This document shows positions 41,672-49,772 of a DNA stretch of 64,000 bases, in pieces. The notes under the pieces were generated by a model that searched no databases, was not told where the DNA came from, and saw only the letters and a list, made by a program, of their open reading frames with translations. The position numbers were made by a program, and so were the translations under genes. This stretch comes from JAIQGF01 sp051006995. GTDB taxonomy: Bacteria; Acidobacteriota; Terriglobia; Terriglobales; Acidobacteriaceae. The DNA lies in NCBI GenBank assembly GCA_051006995.1, contig JBPCSQ010000011.1:1-64000 (forward strand). The letters run 5' to 3'. Numbering within the stretch: the first letter of the stretch is position 1; each line of letters begins with the position of its first letter.

Positions 41672-41719
41672 AGCCACAGAGGGACACGGAGGAAACATTT
41701 CTCTGTGACCTCTGTGGCT
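41672..41719. terminator. Hairpin AGCCACAGAGG / CCTCTGTGGCT between convergent units
   Basis: An 11-bp perfect stem whose loop also contains a partly complementary CACGGAG/CTCTGTG pair. It lies between the nuoN1 and ABC permease stops and could terminate both. It has no T-run. Confidence 0.45.
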
Positions 41720-41746
41720 AAATGAAATGACTGAGACTATTGGTGA

Positions 41747-42466
41747 TTATTCCACCGCGACGGCAATGTCCCGCCGCGCGAAGACCAGCGTCGCCAGCGC
41801 CCAGAAGATCACCGACTGAATCACTGCCACCAGCGCTGCCGCCCAAGGCGCGTGCCAACTCATGACTCCGAAGTTGATCATCGCGCCGGCCAGCGTGTAC
41901 GCCGGAAACAGCGTTGGCCAGGGAGGACCAAGTATCTGCCCCACGATGGCCATCGCCGCCAGCGTTCCGCCCGCGAATGCGGCGGCCAGCATGGGATGAA
42001 GGAAGGTGGAGAAGAACATTGCCGCCGTTCCTGCCAGGAGGAAAGCCGCCATCAGCACGGCCACCAGATTCCACACGGCCGCGACGGGGGCGCCATGGCG
42101 GGCCAGCGCCAGGGTTCCGACACCGAGGACCGCGAGGCAGTAGATAGCTGCGTCCAGCATGGCTCCGAGGAGGAGGCCGCCCAAGTACTCGCCGCGCTCA
42201 ACCGATTTCGACAGCACCGCCAAGATTCGGCGCGATCGCCGCTCATTGTAGATGCCGGAAGCGGCCATCAACCCGGTAAAGGCCAAGCCGTACACGCCCA
42301 CGGACCGGAGGAAGAACACGATGTCCTCGCCCGAGGGGTCTGGCATGAAGCCGGTGGCCAGGCCGAAAAACATCACGTAGACCAGCAGGGTGAGCATCGG
42401 CCAGCGATTCTCGCGGACAAAGTTGGCGGCGATGAGGAAGGCAGGTTTCAAAGTTTCACGTTTCAA
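41747..42466 (-). CDS. ABC transporter permease (ABC-2 type)
   Basis: 239 residues with six predicted membrane spans and a cytoplasmic N-terminus, the size of single-domain ABC-2 permeases. The motif-poor sequence is identified mainly by its four-base overlap with the ATPase gene. The N-terminus M-K-R-E-T-L-K-P is encoded by a GTTTCACGTTTC word repeat, so the true start may be a few codons later. The substrate is unknown; export of a lipid, peptide or drug-like compound is typical. Confidence 0.8.
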   Translation of the reverse strand: MKRETLKPAFLIAANFVRENRWPMLTLLVYVMFFGLATGFMPDPSGEDIVFFLRSVGVYGLAFTGLMAASGIYNERRSRRILAVLSKSVERGEYLGGLLLGAMLDAAIYCLAVLGVGTLALARHGAPVAAVWNLVAVLMAAFLLAGTAAMFFSTFLHPMLAAAFAGGTLAAMAIVGQILGPPWPTLFPAYTLAGAMINFGVMSWHAPWAAALVAVIQSVIFWALATLVFARRDIAVAVE

Positions 42467-42490
42467 GGGTTCAAGGTTTCGTGCTTCACG
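42440..42490. repeat. GTTTCA-type word repeat across the ABC gene junction
   Basis: CAAAGTTTCACGTTTCAAGGGTTCAAGG and neighbours span the overlap of the two ABC genes. The repeat encodes the last residues of the ATPase (H-E-T-L-N-P) and the first of the permease (K-R-E-T-L-K-P). Confidence 0.6.
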
Positions 42491-43386
42491 TCGGAGCCGG
42501 TAGATGTCAATTCGACGAAGATGTCCTCAAGGCTGCGTTTCACGGGATTGACGCGCACCACCTCACCACCGAGCGCCCAGACGCGCTCAATGGCGGCTTT
42601 CTGCGCCGGGCGTGCAACCGTAAAACGCACGAACCCGTTTTCACTAGCGGCGCCGTCGAATGCCGGCGCATTCACGCCGCTGGCAACAATCTCGCACTGC
42701 TCGCGCGATTCCAGCAGCTCGGAAGTGCGCCCGACGCGCGCCAGCCGTCCGCGATGCAGAATCCCGATGCGGTCGCAGACCAACTCAATTTCGGAGAGCA
42801 AATGCGAGCTGAGGAAGATGGTCTTGCCCGCCGCCCGCGCGCGCAGCAGAAGCTCGCGCACGGCGACGCGGCCCAGCGGGTCCAGGGCCGAGGTAGGCTC
42901 GTCGAGAATCAGCAGTTCAGGATCATTCACCAACGCCTGTGCCAGCCCGACTCGCTGCAGCATGCCGCGGGAAAATTTGCCGACGTTGCGATCGCGGACC
43001 TCGGCGAGTTCGAGCGTGTCGAGCACATCGCGGACGGCGCGCGCAAGTTCCGGATCAGCCAATCCATTGAGCGCGCCATAGAAGCGCACCAGGCGCGCGG
43101 CCGGGCGGTGGTAGAGCGCCACGTTTTCCGCCAGAAATCCAACACGCCGCCGCGTGGGCGCATGCCCGAAGCGATGGCCGAGCATCGTGCCGGCGCCATG
43201 CGTGGCCCGCATGAAGCCCATGGCAAGGTGGATTGCAGTGGTCTTCCCCGCCCCGTTCGGGCCAAGAAATCCAAAGATTTCTCCCGGCTGCACGGCGAGC
43301 GAGAAATCGTCGAGCGCAGTGACGGTGGAGCGCAGGAATCCGCCGTAGCGCTTGGTGATACGGTCGAATTCGAGAACGGGAGCCAT
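42463..43386 (-). CDS. ABC transporter ATP-binding protein
   Basis: 307 residues. Walker A G-P-N-G-A-G-K-T-T, signature F-S-R-G-M-L-Q-R-V-G (an S-R-G variant of L-S-G-G-Q), Walker B L-L-I-L-D-E-P and switch S-S-H are all present, followed by a roughly 80-residue C-terminal domain usual in ABC-2 exporter ATPases. First gene of the two-gene unit. Confidence 0.93.
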   Translation of the reverse strand: MAPVLEFDRITKRYGGFLRSTVTALDDFSLAVQPGEIFGFLGPNGAGKTTAIHLAMGFMRATHGAGTMLGHRFGHAPTRRRVGFLAENVALYHRPAARLVRFYGALNGLADPELARAVRDVLDTLELAEVRDRNVGKFSRGMLQRVGLAQALVNDPELLILDEPTSALDPLGRVAVRELLLRARAAGKTIFLSSHLLSEIELVCDRIGILHRGRLARVGRTSELLESREQCEIVASGVNAPAFDGAASENGFVRFTVARPAQKAAIERVWALGGEVVRVNPVKRSLEDIFVELTSTGSDVKHETLNP

Positions 43387-43389
43387 TGC

Positions 43390-43490
43390 CCAGCTTTTAG
43401 CTTTTAGCTCTTATGCGCGTCAGGCGAGTCGTTGCCGGTGCACAACAATCAGATGCTAACAGCTAAGAGCCAAAAGCTAAGAGCTGGTCA
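43390..43490. repeat. AGCTAA/AGCTTTTAGC word repeats
   Basis: CAGCTTTTAGCTTTTAGCTC at 43392 and GCTAACAGCTAAGAGCC / AAAAGCTAAGAGCTG at 43455-43486 occupy the gap between the ABC genes and the atpE terminator. Confidence 0.6.
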
Positions 43491-43521
43491 GAAAAGCAAA
43501 TCCCCGGCGCATGGCCGGGGA
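43490..43521 (-). terminator. Terminator of atpE
   Basis: On the - strand TCCCCGGC-catgc-GCCGGGGA is followed by TTTGCTTTTC, 20 bases after the atpE stop. Confidence 0.8.
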
Positions 43522-43541
43522 CTGCGGGAATTTGTGAGTGG

Positions 43542-43850
43542 CTATTTTACTTTGGCAAAGATGATCACCAGCGTGTAGAGCGCCAGCGATTCGATCAGCG
43601 CCAGGCCAAGAATCAGCGCCAACTGAATGCCAGGACGCGCGCCAGGGTTGCGGGCCAGAGCCTCAGCCGAGGCCGCAGTTGCTTTGGCCTGTCCGAGGCC
43701 GCATAGCCCGGAAGCAATGGCCATGGCAAAGCCGGAAGTGATCGCCACCCAGTTGGTGCCTGCGGGCGCAGCCGCGCCCTGGGCAAATACCGGCACGGCG
43801 AAGCACATCACTGCCAGCATCAGGAAGACAAAACTCAACGTCTTACGCAT
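43542..43850 (-). CDS. atpE: F0F1 ATP synthase subunit c
   Basis: 102 residues, with an N-terminal signal-like segment (about 1-24) before the hairpin of two membrane helices; the polar loop is A-R-N-P. The ion-binding carboxylate is E87. Q54, S88 and Y92 occupy the positions of Q32, S66 and Y70 of Na+-binding c subunits such as Ilyobacter tartaricus, while the Thr next to Ser is Leu. The ATG at 43850 has AAGGAG upstream; a start 15 codons earlier would add a basic stretch. It is the last gene of the F0 unit; F1 genes and subunit b are not in the window. Confidence 0.95.
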   Translation of the reverse strand: MRKTLSFVFLMLAVMCFAVPVFAQGAAAPAGTNWVAITSGFAMAIASGLCGLGQAKATAASAEALARNPGARPGIQLALILGLALIESLALYTLVIIFAKVK

Positions 43851-43927
43851 TGTGTTTCTCCTTATGAATCGCCGCCAGGAGGTGGTTGACCTCATCCTCT
43901 TGCAGAGGCCCTCACGCTGGACAGCAG

Positions 43928-44008
43928 TTTCGAGGTTTCACGTTTCGCGTTTCGCGCTGCAAGTTCACGCGGCCCGCGTGAAACGTGAAACTCGAAACGT
44001 GAAACTTC
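43928..44008. repeat. GTTTCACGTTTCGCG word repeat, inverted
   Basis: GAGGTTTCACGTTTCGCG is repeated and then, 40 bases on, its complement appears as GTGAAACGTGAAACTCGAAACG. It fills the atpB-atpE gap and could form a long stem in the transcript. Confidence 0.65.
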
Positions 44009-44011
44009 GAA

Positions 44012-44746
44012 TTAGTGTTCCGTCGCCACCGCTCCCGACAGGTACACCGTGGTCAGCAGTACGAAGATATAAGCCTGGAGAAGCGAAACGCCGATGTGCA
44101 GCCCCATGAACAGTACCGGGAAGCCCAGAGGCACGAGCGAAAAAAATACCAGGGTCACCATGTCGCCAGCGAACATGTTGGCGAACAAACGAATGGTGAG
44201 CGACATCACACGCGCGAGATGACTGATGATTTCGATGGGGACCATCAGCGGCGCCAGCGCCGGCATAGGTCCGGCGAAGTGCTTGGCGTAGTGCAGCGGC
44301 CCCTGGCGCTTGATACCCTGCCCGTTGTAGTAGAGAAACGCACAAATCGCGCAGCCCAGCGGGACCGAGGGAACCGCCGTGGGTGACTCAAAACCCGGCA
44401 CGAGGCCAATCAGATTGCAAATCAGGATGAACAGGCCGAGCGCGACCAGGAAGGGGGTGAAACTTTCGCTGTGGTGACCGATGATTTCGCGGCTCTGCTG
44501 GGTGACGAAGCCGTGGAGCCCCTCGAAGAGATGCTGCAGTCCGCCAGGATTGTCGGGGGACAGCCGCGCCCGCAGCAGCAGAAAAACGACCAGTAGCAAT
44601 CCGACAACCAGGATCTGCATCGAAACGGCGTTCGAGATTGGCGCCTGGGGATATTTCGGCGTGAAGTGCAGCGCGGTGAGGATCGCGGCAACAGGGCCGG
44701 CGAAGATCTTGTTCAGCAGTGCGGTGAATGGCAGTTGTTCAGGCAT
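44012..44746 (-). CDS. atpB: F0F1 ATP synthase subunit a
   Basis: 244 residues. The essential arginine is R186 in M-S-L-T-I-R-L-F-A-N-M-F-A-G-D, preceded by the E-I-I-S-H-L-A-R region. Five to six spans with the usual order. It forms the ion half-channels against the c-ring. It lies between atpI and atpE, separated from atpE by a word-repeat hairpin of about 80 bases that could adjust the a:c expression ratio. Confidence 0.95.
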   Translation of the reverse strand: MPEQLPFTALLNKIFAGPVAAILTALHFTPKYPQAPISNAVSMQILVVGLLLVVFLLLRARLSPDNPGGLQHLFEGLHGFVTQQSREIIGHHSESFTPFLVALGLFILICNLIGLVPGFESPTAVPSVPLGCAICAFLYYNGQGIKRQGPLHYAKHFAGPMPALAPLMVPIEIISHLARVMSLTIRLFANMFAGDMVTLVFFSLVPLGFPVLFMGLHIGVSLLQAYIFVLLTTVYLSGAVATEH

Positions 44747-44776
44747 TGAGAAACGGTAATTTAGCCGCCCGGGAAA

Positions 44777-45220
44777 TCAGATTCCTCGCCGAAGCGAGAC
44801 CGCAACTTCGTAAGCTGCTTCACACAGAATGGCGGCTACGGTAAGGAATAAGCCACCTAAGAGCCCGTAAAGACTGTACTTGTAAACGTTGAATATAGCA
44901 TACGCGCCGAGCGCGATTAAAGCGTATCGGAGCATGAAACGGACCACGATGCCAGTCGCCGGGCGTGTCTCGCCGCTTTGAGTAATCCGGTCCGCGAAAG
45001 CGGAAACCGCCGTCTTCAGCCAGTGAAAATTGATCCAGGCGATGGCGCAACCGAGGGCCAGGCCAACCGCCACCTGCCATCCATAGAGCGGCCAAACGGT
45101 GGCCGTGGCGACGATACCGATGACGATCATGAAGCGCTTAATGCGCTCCAGCGCGGCGCCGTAGAAGCGCTCGGCGGCGAGATCCGCTGTCGGCGTTTCG
45201 GGTTGGAAATTATCGGGCAA
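44777..45220 (-). CDS. atpI: ATP synthase subunit I (AtpI-like) membrane protein
   Basis: 147 residues with a soluble N-terminus and four hydrophobic segments arranged like the ATP synthase I-chain family. It lies directly before atpB. AtpI proteins assist c-ring assembly. Sequence conservation in this family is low, so identification rests on topology and context. The gap on its far side is filled with AATTACAAATT repeats. Confidence 0.75.
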   Translation of the reverse strand: MPDNFQPETPTADLAAERFYGAALERIKRFMIVIGIVATATVWPLYGWQVAVGLALGCAIAWINFHWLKTAVSAFADRITQSGETRPATGIVVRFMLRYALIALGAYAIFNVYKYSLYGLLGGLFLTVAAILCEAAYEVAVSLRRGI

Positions 45221-45221
45221 T

Positions 45222-45314
45222 TTGTAGTTTGTAATTTGAAAACAAAAGCGATGCGCTTGCTATCCGACAGCTTGCGTTTGGAAAATTACAAATTACAAAT
45301 TACCAATTACAAAT
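45222..45314. repeat. AATTACAAATTACAAATT word repeat
   Basis: AAATTACAAATTACAAATTA and ACCAATTACAAATC at one end, GTAGTTTGTAATTTG at the other. It fills the gap before atpI and touches the stop region of the neighbouring gene; related to 9650-9689. Confidence 0.65.
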
Positions 45315-46224
45315 CCGGCACGATTCCATATTTCTCCTCCAGAAAAGCCGCGAGCCGTTTCGGAGTCACTGCCGCCAGCTCTTGCCAGGTCAGGGCCTTG
45401 CAGCGCAGGCGCAGGTCCACGGAACGGACGCAGCTCATGATCGCATACCAGGCCTCGCGCAGGTCGGGACGACGCTCATCGTAGAGCACGCAAAAGGAGC
45501 AGCCGCTGGCGTGCGCGGCCAGCACGTTTCGGATGAGCTGGTAGGAGGCGTAGTGTGTGGGTTTCTTCCCTACGCTGGCAGCCCCGGCTAAGGTGGGCCA
45601 TTCCTCGGGTGCACGGGCCAGAGACCCGTGGCACACCGGCAGACCTTTGCGGTCGAACACATCCTCGAAATCACGATAGCTCCCAACGATTCCCTTCTCG
45701 CGCGATTGAAAGTCGCTCTCGGTCAGCTTGGCCTCGACCAGCAGGTTGCCGAGCCGCATGTCCACTTCCGTGCGGTCGAACTTTCCGTTCGCCAGCGGAA
45801 CGCGAGCCTTGAAGCCAAACTCGGGCACGGCATCTTCATCCAGGCCGAGCAGCGATCGCACTCGGCCATCGCGGAACACTCCAGGAAAACAGAATAGGTT
45901 CATCAGCAGTGCGTCGGAGCTGTTGGAGGAATCGAGTTCACTCCAGAAGCCGCGGTCGTTGCGCGGCAGAGCGGTGCGGGCGCTGGTGTGCGCCTTGTGC
46001 AGACGCCGCGACCATTGCGGGTTGGCGACGATGGCGCGATAGGTTGGCGGAAGGAAGTTGCCGTGCGTCGCGCCATCGGGCTCGTAACAGATCACCGGTT
46101 GGGAGCCGTAGCTGGCGCAATGTTTGAAATTGTGTTTCTCGGCGTAGGCGTGGTTGCGCAGGCTGAGCTCGTAGCGCAGCGCGGCAGAGTAGCGGGCAAC
46201 GGCGGCGGTGGTGGTGGAAGACAT
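45307..46224 (-). CDS. Putative PD-(D/E)XK nuclease-fold protein in the ATP synthase locus
   Basis: 305 residues. A likely catalytic core T-E-V-D-M-R-L-G-N-L-L-V-E-A-K-L-T-E (Asp, then E-A-K eight residues on) is preceded by a conserved Glu/Asp-rich part and followed by D-F-Q-S-R. The C-terminal portion (Y-Q-L-I-R-N-V-L-A-A-H, C-V-L-Y-D-E-R-R-P, T-W-Q-E-L) resembles a family of restriction-endonuclease-like proteins of unknown role (PGN_0703-like). It sits between the atpZ-like and atpI genes in the same direction, with no methylase or other defence gene next to it. Confidence 0.6.
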   Translation of the reverse strand: MSSTTTAAVARYSAALRYELSLRNHAYAEKHNFKHCASYGSQPVICYEPDGATHGNFLPPTYRAIVANPQWSRRLHKAHTSARTALPRNDRGFWSELDSSNSSDALLMNLFCFPGVFRDGRVRSLLGLDEDAVPEFGFKARVPLANGKFDRTEVDMRLGNLLVEAKLTESDFQSREKGIVGSYRDFEDVFDRKGLPVCHGSLARAPEEWPTLAGAASVGKKPTHYASYQLIRNVLAAHASGCSFCVLYDERRPDLREAWYAIMSCVRSVDLRLRCKALTWQELAAVTPKRLAAFLEEKYGIVPDL

Positions 46225-46245
46225 TCGCGTCGTCCCTGCGGGACT

Positions 46246-46512
46246 TCACGTCTTGGATTCGTTCGACATTGCGGTGCGTACCAGCTCGACAAATCCGGCG
46301 GCAATACCGAGCAGCAGCCCGACCAGATATAGCCACGTCGTGCGCAGCCAGTGGTCGAGCGCCAGCCCAATCAGCCATCCGACCACGGTGCATGCCGGCA
46401 GGATGAAGGCGAGCTGGCTGTAGCGGGCAAGCTGGACGAAGAAGTTGCTCTTACCTGTACCGTCATTACTCGGTTGCCGGTCGTCGGTCGTAGGTCGTTG
46501 GTCGTTGGTCAC
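46246..46512 (-). CDS. AtpZ/AtpI-type small membrane protein
   Basis: About 88 residues from a GTG start at 46512. Two hydrophobic hairpin segments (L-A-F-I-L-P-A-C-T-V-V-G-W-L-I-G and Y-L-V-G-L-L-L-G-I-A-A-G-F) with the Gly-rich pattern of the PF09527 family precede F-V-E-L-V-R-T. Such proteins open many ATP synthase operons. The first 20 or so residues are encoded by word repeats (GACCAACGACC-type), so the true start is uncertain; an ATG at 46554 would add another repeat-encoded stretch. Confidence 0.7.
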   Translation of the reverse strand: MTNDQRPTTDDRQPSNDGTGKSNFFVQLARYSQLAFILPACTVVGWLIGLALDHWLRTTWLYLVGLLLGIAAGFVELVRTAMSNESKT

Positions 46513-46557
46513 GGCGTAAGTAGTTTCGAGTTTCCAGTCTCCAGTTTCCAGCACAAA
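46465..46557. repeat. Word repeats (GTCGTCGGTCGTAGGTCGTTGGTCG; AGTTTCCAGTCTCCAG)
   Basis: Two adjacent word families: GGTCGT-type units (46480-46510) and GAGTTTCCAGTCTCCAGTTTCC (46528-46549). They overlap the 5' end of the AtpZ-like gene. Confidence 0.6.
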
Positions 46558-46560
46558 ACG

Positions 46561-46587
46561 AAACCCCGGCTCCTGCCGGGGTTTTTG
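46561..46587. terminator. Terminator after nuoN2
   Basis: AAACCCCGGC-tcct-GCCGGGGTTT with T/A tails on both sides, 32 bases after the nuoN2 stop. It separates nuo2 from the atp genes. Confidence 0.85.
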
Positions 46588-46618
46588 ATCTTTCGATCCT
46601 CTTTGTCCTCTGTGGCAA

Positions 46619-48139
46619 TCACTTCAGCAGGCCCAGCAGCGAGGTTCCCGTCTGTTGTATCCCCACTCCCCATTCGGCGGCGCGGATGAAAAGGTTGGGA
46701 AAGATGCCAATGCCGACGGTACCCAGGGCGGTAATTGCCAGCGCGACGCTCATTCCAGGGCTGACCACCACCGGCTCCGCGTCGGTCGCGGGCCGCATGA
46801 ACATGGCATTCGCGATGCGCAGGTAGTAATACAGGCCCAGCACGGCGTACAGCACCGCCACTGAAGCCAGCGCGTAGTGCTGCGTCTGAATCAGGCTGAG
46901 GAAGATGAAGTACTTGCCGTAAAAGCCCGCCAGCGGCGGGATTCCAGCCAGCGAGAGCAGGAACAGCAGCATGAGCACAGCCTCGGTCGGCGCTTTGGTG
47001 TAGAGGCCGGCGATGTCGTCAATCTCGTCGCCGATGATCTCGCGGCGCCGCAGCGAGGTGATCACTGCGAAGGCGCCCAGGTTCATGAAGGTGTACACCA
47101 GCAGGTAAACGAGGATGCCCTGAATGCCGGTTTTGTTGGTGATGTTGTCGCTGGCGATGAGGCCGAGCAGCATGTACCCGACATGCGAGATTGAGCTGTA
47201 GGCCAGCAGGCGCTTGAGATTGGTCTGGGTGAGCGCCGCCAGGTTACCGCCGGTCATGGTGGCCAACGCGACGAACACCAACAGTGGAAGGTAGATGGGC
47301 CGCAGCGGGTACAGACCCCAGAGGAAGATGCGCAGCAGCATCGCCCAACCCGCGGCCTTCACCGCCACCGACATGTATCCCGTAATGCTGGTCGGCGCGC
47401 CCTCGTAGGCGTCGGGCGCCCACTGATGGAAGGGCACGGCGGCAACCTTAAACAGCAGCCCGGTGGCGGTGGTGATCATGGCCACGATGGCGATGGGATC
47501 GTTCGGATTGCTGCGGTAATGCTGCTCCAGCGCCTTGGCTATCCCCGCCAGGTTGGTGGTTCCCGAAAGCCCGTAAAGCAACGAAAGGCCGTAGGCAAAG
47601 ATGCCGCTGGAGAACGCTCCCAGCAGCAGGTATTTGAGGGCGGCTTCGTTGGAGCGCTTGTCGCGGCGCAGGAAACCGACCAGCACATAGGTCGAGATGG
47701 CCATGACTTCCAGGCCGATGAACAGCAGCACAACGTCGTAGCCGCTGGCCATGCACATCATGCCGACAACGGAAAACAGGATGAGGGCGTAGAACTCGCC
47801 ATGGTGCTCGCGCTCGATCTCCAGGTAATGCACCGACATGAGGATGGCGATGGCGGCGCCGACGAGGAACAGGTAGAAGAAATAGATGGCGAAGCCGTCC
47901 ATCAGCACGGAGCCGGCGTAGGCGAAGCGGCCGACCAGCACTCCGCTCATGTGCAGGCGGACCACAGCCGACGCCGAGAACGCCAGGCCGATCATCGCCG
48001 TGATGGCATTCCACTGCTTCCACTCGTCGGGCAGCATGAGGTCAATGATCAGCACGCCCAGGCCGAACAGCGACAGCAGGATCATGGGCAGCGACAGCGC
48101 GTAGTCGGTGCCGGTAAAGAATTGGAGCGACGTTGGCAC
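46619..48139 (-). CDS. nuoN: NADH-quinone oxidoreductase subunit N (nuo2)
   Basis: 506 residues, fourteen spans. It has L-L-F-I-G-L-E-V-M-A-I-S-T-Y (TM5 Glu), A-A-V-P-F-H-Q-W-A-P-D-A-Y-E-G-A-P-T and K-R-L-L-A-Y-S-S-I-S-H-V-G-Y. Clearly diverged from NuoN of nuo1. Last gene of nuo2, ending at a strong terminator. Confidence 0.96.
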   Translation of the reverse strand: MPTSLQFFTGTDYALSLPMILLSLFGLGVLIIDLMLPDEWKQWNAITAMIGLAFSASAVVRLHMSGVLVGRFAYAGSVLMDGFAIYFFYLFLVGAAIAILMSVHYLEIEREHHGEFYALILFSVVGMMCMASGYDVVLLFIGLEVMAISTYVLVGFLRRDKRSNEAALKYLLLGAFSSGIFAYGLSLLYGLSGTTNLAGIAKALEQHYRSNPNDPIAIVAMITTATGLLFKVAAVPFHQWAPDAYEGAPTSITGYMSVAVKAAGWAMLLRIFLWGLYPLRPIYLPLLVFVALATMTGGNLAALTQTNLKRLLAYSSISHVGYMLLGLIASDNITNKTGIQGILVYLLVYTFMNLGAFAVITSLRRREIIGDEIDDIAGLYTKAPTEAVLMLLFLLSLAGIPPLAGFYGKYFIFLSLIQTQHYALASVAVLYAVLGLYYYLRIANAMFMRPATDAEPVVVSPGMSVALAITALGTVGIGIFPNLFIRAAEWGVGIQQTGTSLLGLLK

Positions 48140-48155
48140 GAGTGCTTCCCTTCTC

Positions 48156-49772
48156 CTAGTTCGTCTTGATGGCCGCCGCCGTTACGGGCGCGGCTATCGC
48201 CGTCTTGGTTTCCGGAACGACGCTTTGAACGGGCGCCTCCGCCGGCTTATTGGCCAGTACCGGCTGCTGCGGACGCACCGTCTGCACCAGTTGCGCAACC
48301 GGCTGCTCCAGGATCTGGAACATCGGTTTGGGATACAGACCAATGAACAGCGCCAGCGCGACCAGCGGCGCGAACGTCAGCAGCTCGCGCGGCGTTAAAT
48401 CAGCGAGCTTTTCGTTTTTCGGATTCGTCACCGGCCCAAAGAACACCCGCTGGTAGAGCCACAGCAGGTACGCAGCCGCCAGGATCACTCCTGGAACGGC
48501 CCATGCGGCCCAAGCCTTGCTCTCCACAAACGTGCCCTGCAGGATGGTGAACTCGCCGATGAATCCGTTCAGCAGCGGCAGTCCCATCGAAGACAGGAAC
48601 ATGATCATGGTGATGGTGGCGTACACGGGCATGACGTTGGAAATGCCGCCGTATTCGGCGATTTCGCGGGTGTGACGCCGCTCATAGAGAATGCCGACAA
48701 TCAAGAACAGCGCGCCGGTGGAAATTCCATGGTTGATCTGCTGGATCACCGAGCCGGCCAATCCAGCCTGGTTGATGGCAAAAATGCCCAGCGTGCAGAA
48801 GCCGAGGTGGCTGACTGAGCTGTAGGCCACCAGCTTCTTCATGTCCTTCTGCATCAGCGAAACCAGCGCCCCATAGATGATGCCGATAATGGAGAGGGCA
48901 ATCACCCAGCCGCGCACCTTGGGATTCATCGCCACCGCCGGGAAGAACGGGAGCGAGAAGCGGATCAGGCCGTAGGTTCCCATCTTCAGCAGAACGCCGG
49001 CCAGGATAACGGAACCCGCGGTGGGGGCCTCGACGTGCGCGTCAGGCAGCCAGGTGTGGAACGGGAACATCGGCACCTTGATGGCAAATCCGGCGAAGAA
49101 GGCGATGAACAGCAGAATCGAAGCCGTGCCTGTAATCTGCGGCGCCGTCTTATACAGCTCGGGAATGCTGAAGGTGTAAATCCCGGTCACGGTGTGGTGG
49201 TGGAAGTACAGGAATAGAATGCCCAACAGCATCAGCACCGAGCCGAGCAGCGTATAGAGGAAGAACTTGATGGCGGCGTAGAGCTTCCGCGGGCCTCCCC
49301 ATATGCCGATCAGCAGATACATCGGGACCAGCATGGCTTCCCAGAAGACGAAGAACAGGAACATGTCGAGCGCCATAAAGACGCCGAGCATGCCGGTCTG
49401 CAGAAGCAGGAACCAGATGTAGTATTCCTTCACGCGAACCTGGATGGCTTCCCACGAGGACAGGATCGAAATCCAGCCCAGCAGCGTGGTGAGCATGATC
49501 AGCAGGAAGCTGATGCCGTCGATACCCATGTAATAACCGGCGCCGATGGACGGAATCCAGTTATTGGCCGCGCCCTCCAGGAACTTGAATCCCGGCTCGT
49601 GCTTCACCGCCCAGAACCACGGCACCAGCGGCAGCGAAACCACCAGCCCCGCAAACGCGAAGATGTTCGCGATCCAGCGGATGGCATTCTTGCTCTCCTT
49701 GGGAACAAACAGGAGAACCAGGGCGCCCACCAGGGGCGTGAACAGAATGATCGAAAGAATATGGTTGTACAT
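48156..49772 (-). CDS. nuoM: NADH-quinone oxidoreductase subunit M (nuo2)
   Basis: 538 residues with fourteen spans: G-I-D-G-I-S-F-L-L-I-M-L-T-T, F-V-F-W-E-A-M-L-V-P-M, K-V-P-M-F-P-F-H-T-W-L-P-D-A-H-V-E-A-P-T, K-K-L-V-A-Y-S-S-V-S-H-L-G. Unlike NuoM of nuo1 it ends in a roughly 50-residue Pro/Ala/Val/Gln-rich tail after the last span, probably an unstructured extension. Confidence 0.96.
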   Translation of the reverse strand: MYNHILSIILFTPLVGALVLLFVPKESKNAIRWIANIFAFAGLVVSLPLVPWFWAVKHEPGFKFLEGAANNWIPSIGAGYYMGIDGISFLLIMLTTLLGWISILSSWEAIQVRVKEYYIWFLLLQTGMLGVFMALDMFLFFVFWEAMLVPMYLLIGIWGGPRKLYAAIKFFLYTLLGSVLMLLGILFLYFHHHTVTGIYTFSIPELYKTAPQITGTASILLFIAFFAGFAIKVPMFPFHTWLPDAHVEAPTAGSVILAGVLLKMGTYGLIRFSLPFFPAVAMNPKVRGWVIALSIIGIIYGALVSLMQKDMKKLVAYSSVSHLGFCTLGIFAINQAGLAGSVIQQINHGISTGALFLIVGILYERRHTREIAEYGGISNVMPVYATITMIMFLSSMGLPLLNGFIGEFTILQGTFVESKAWAAWAVPGVILAAAYLLWLYQRVFFGPVTNPKNEKLADLTPRELLTFAPLVALALFIGLYPKPMFQILEQPVAQLVQTVRPQQPVLANKPAEAPVQSVVPETKTAIAAPVTAAAIKTN

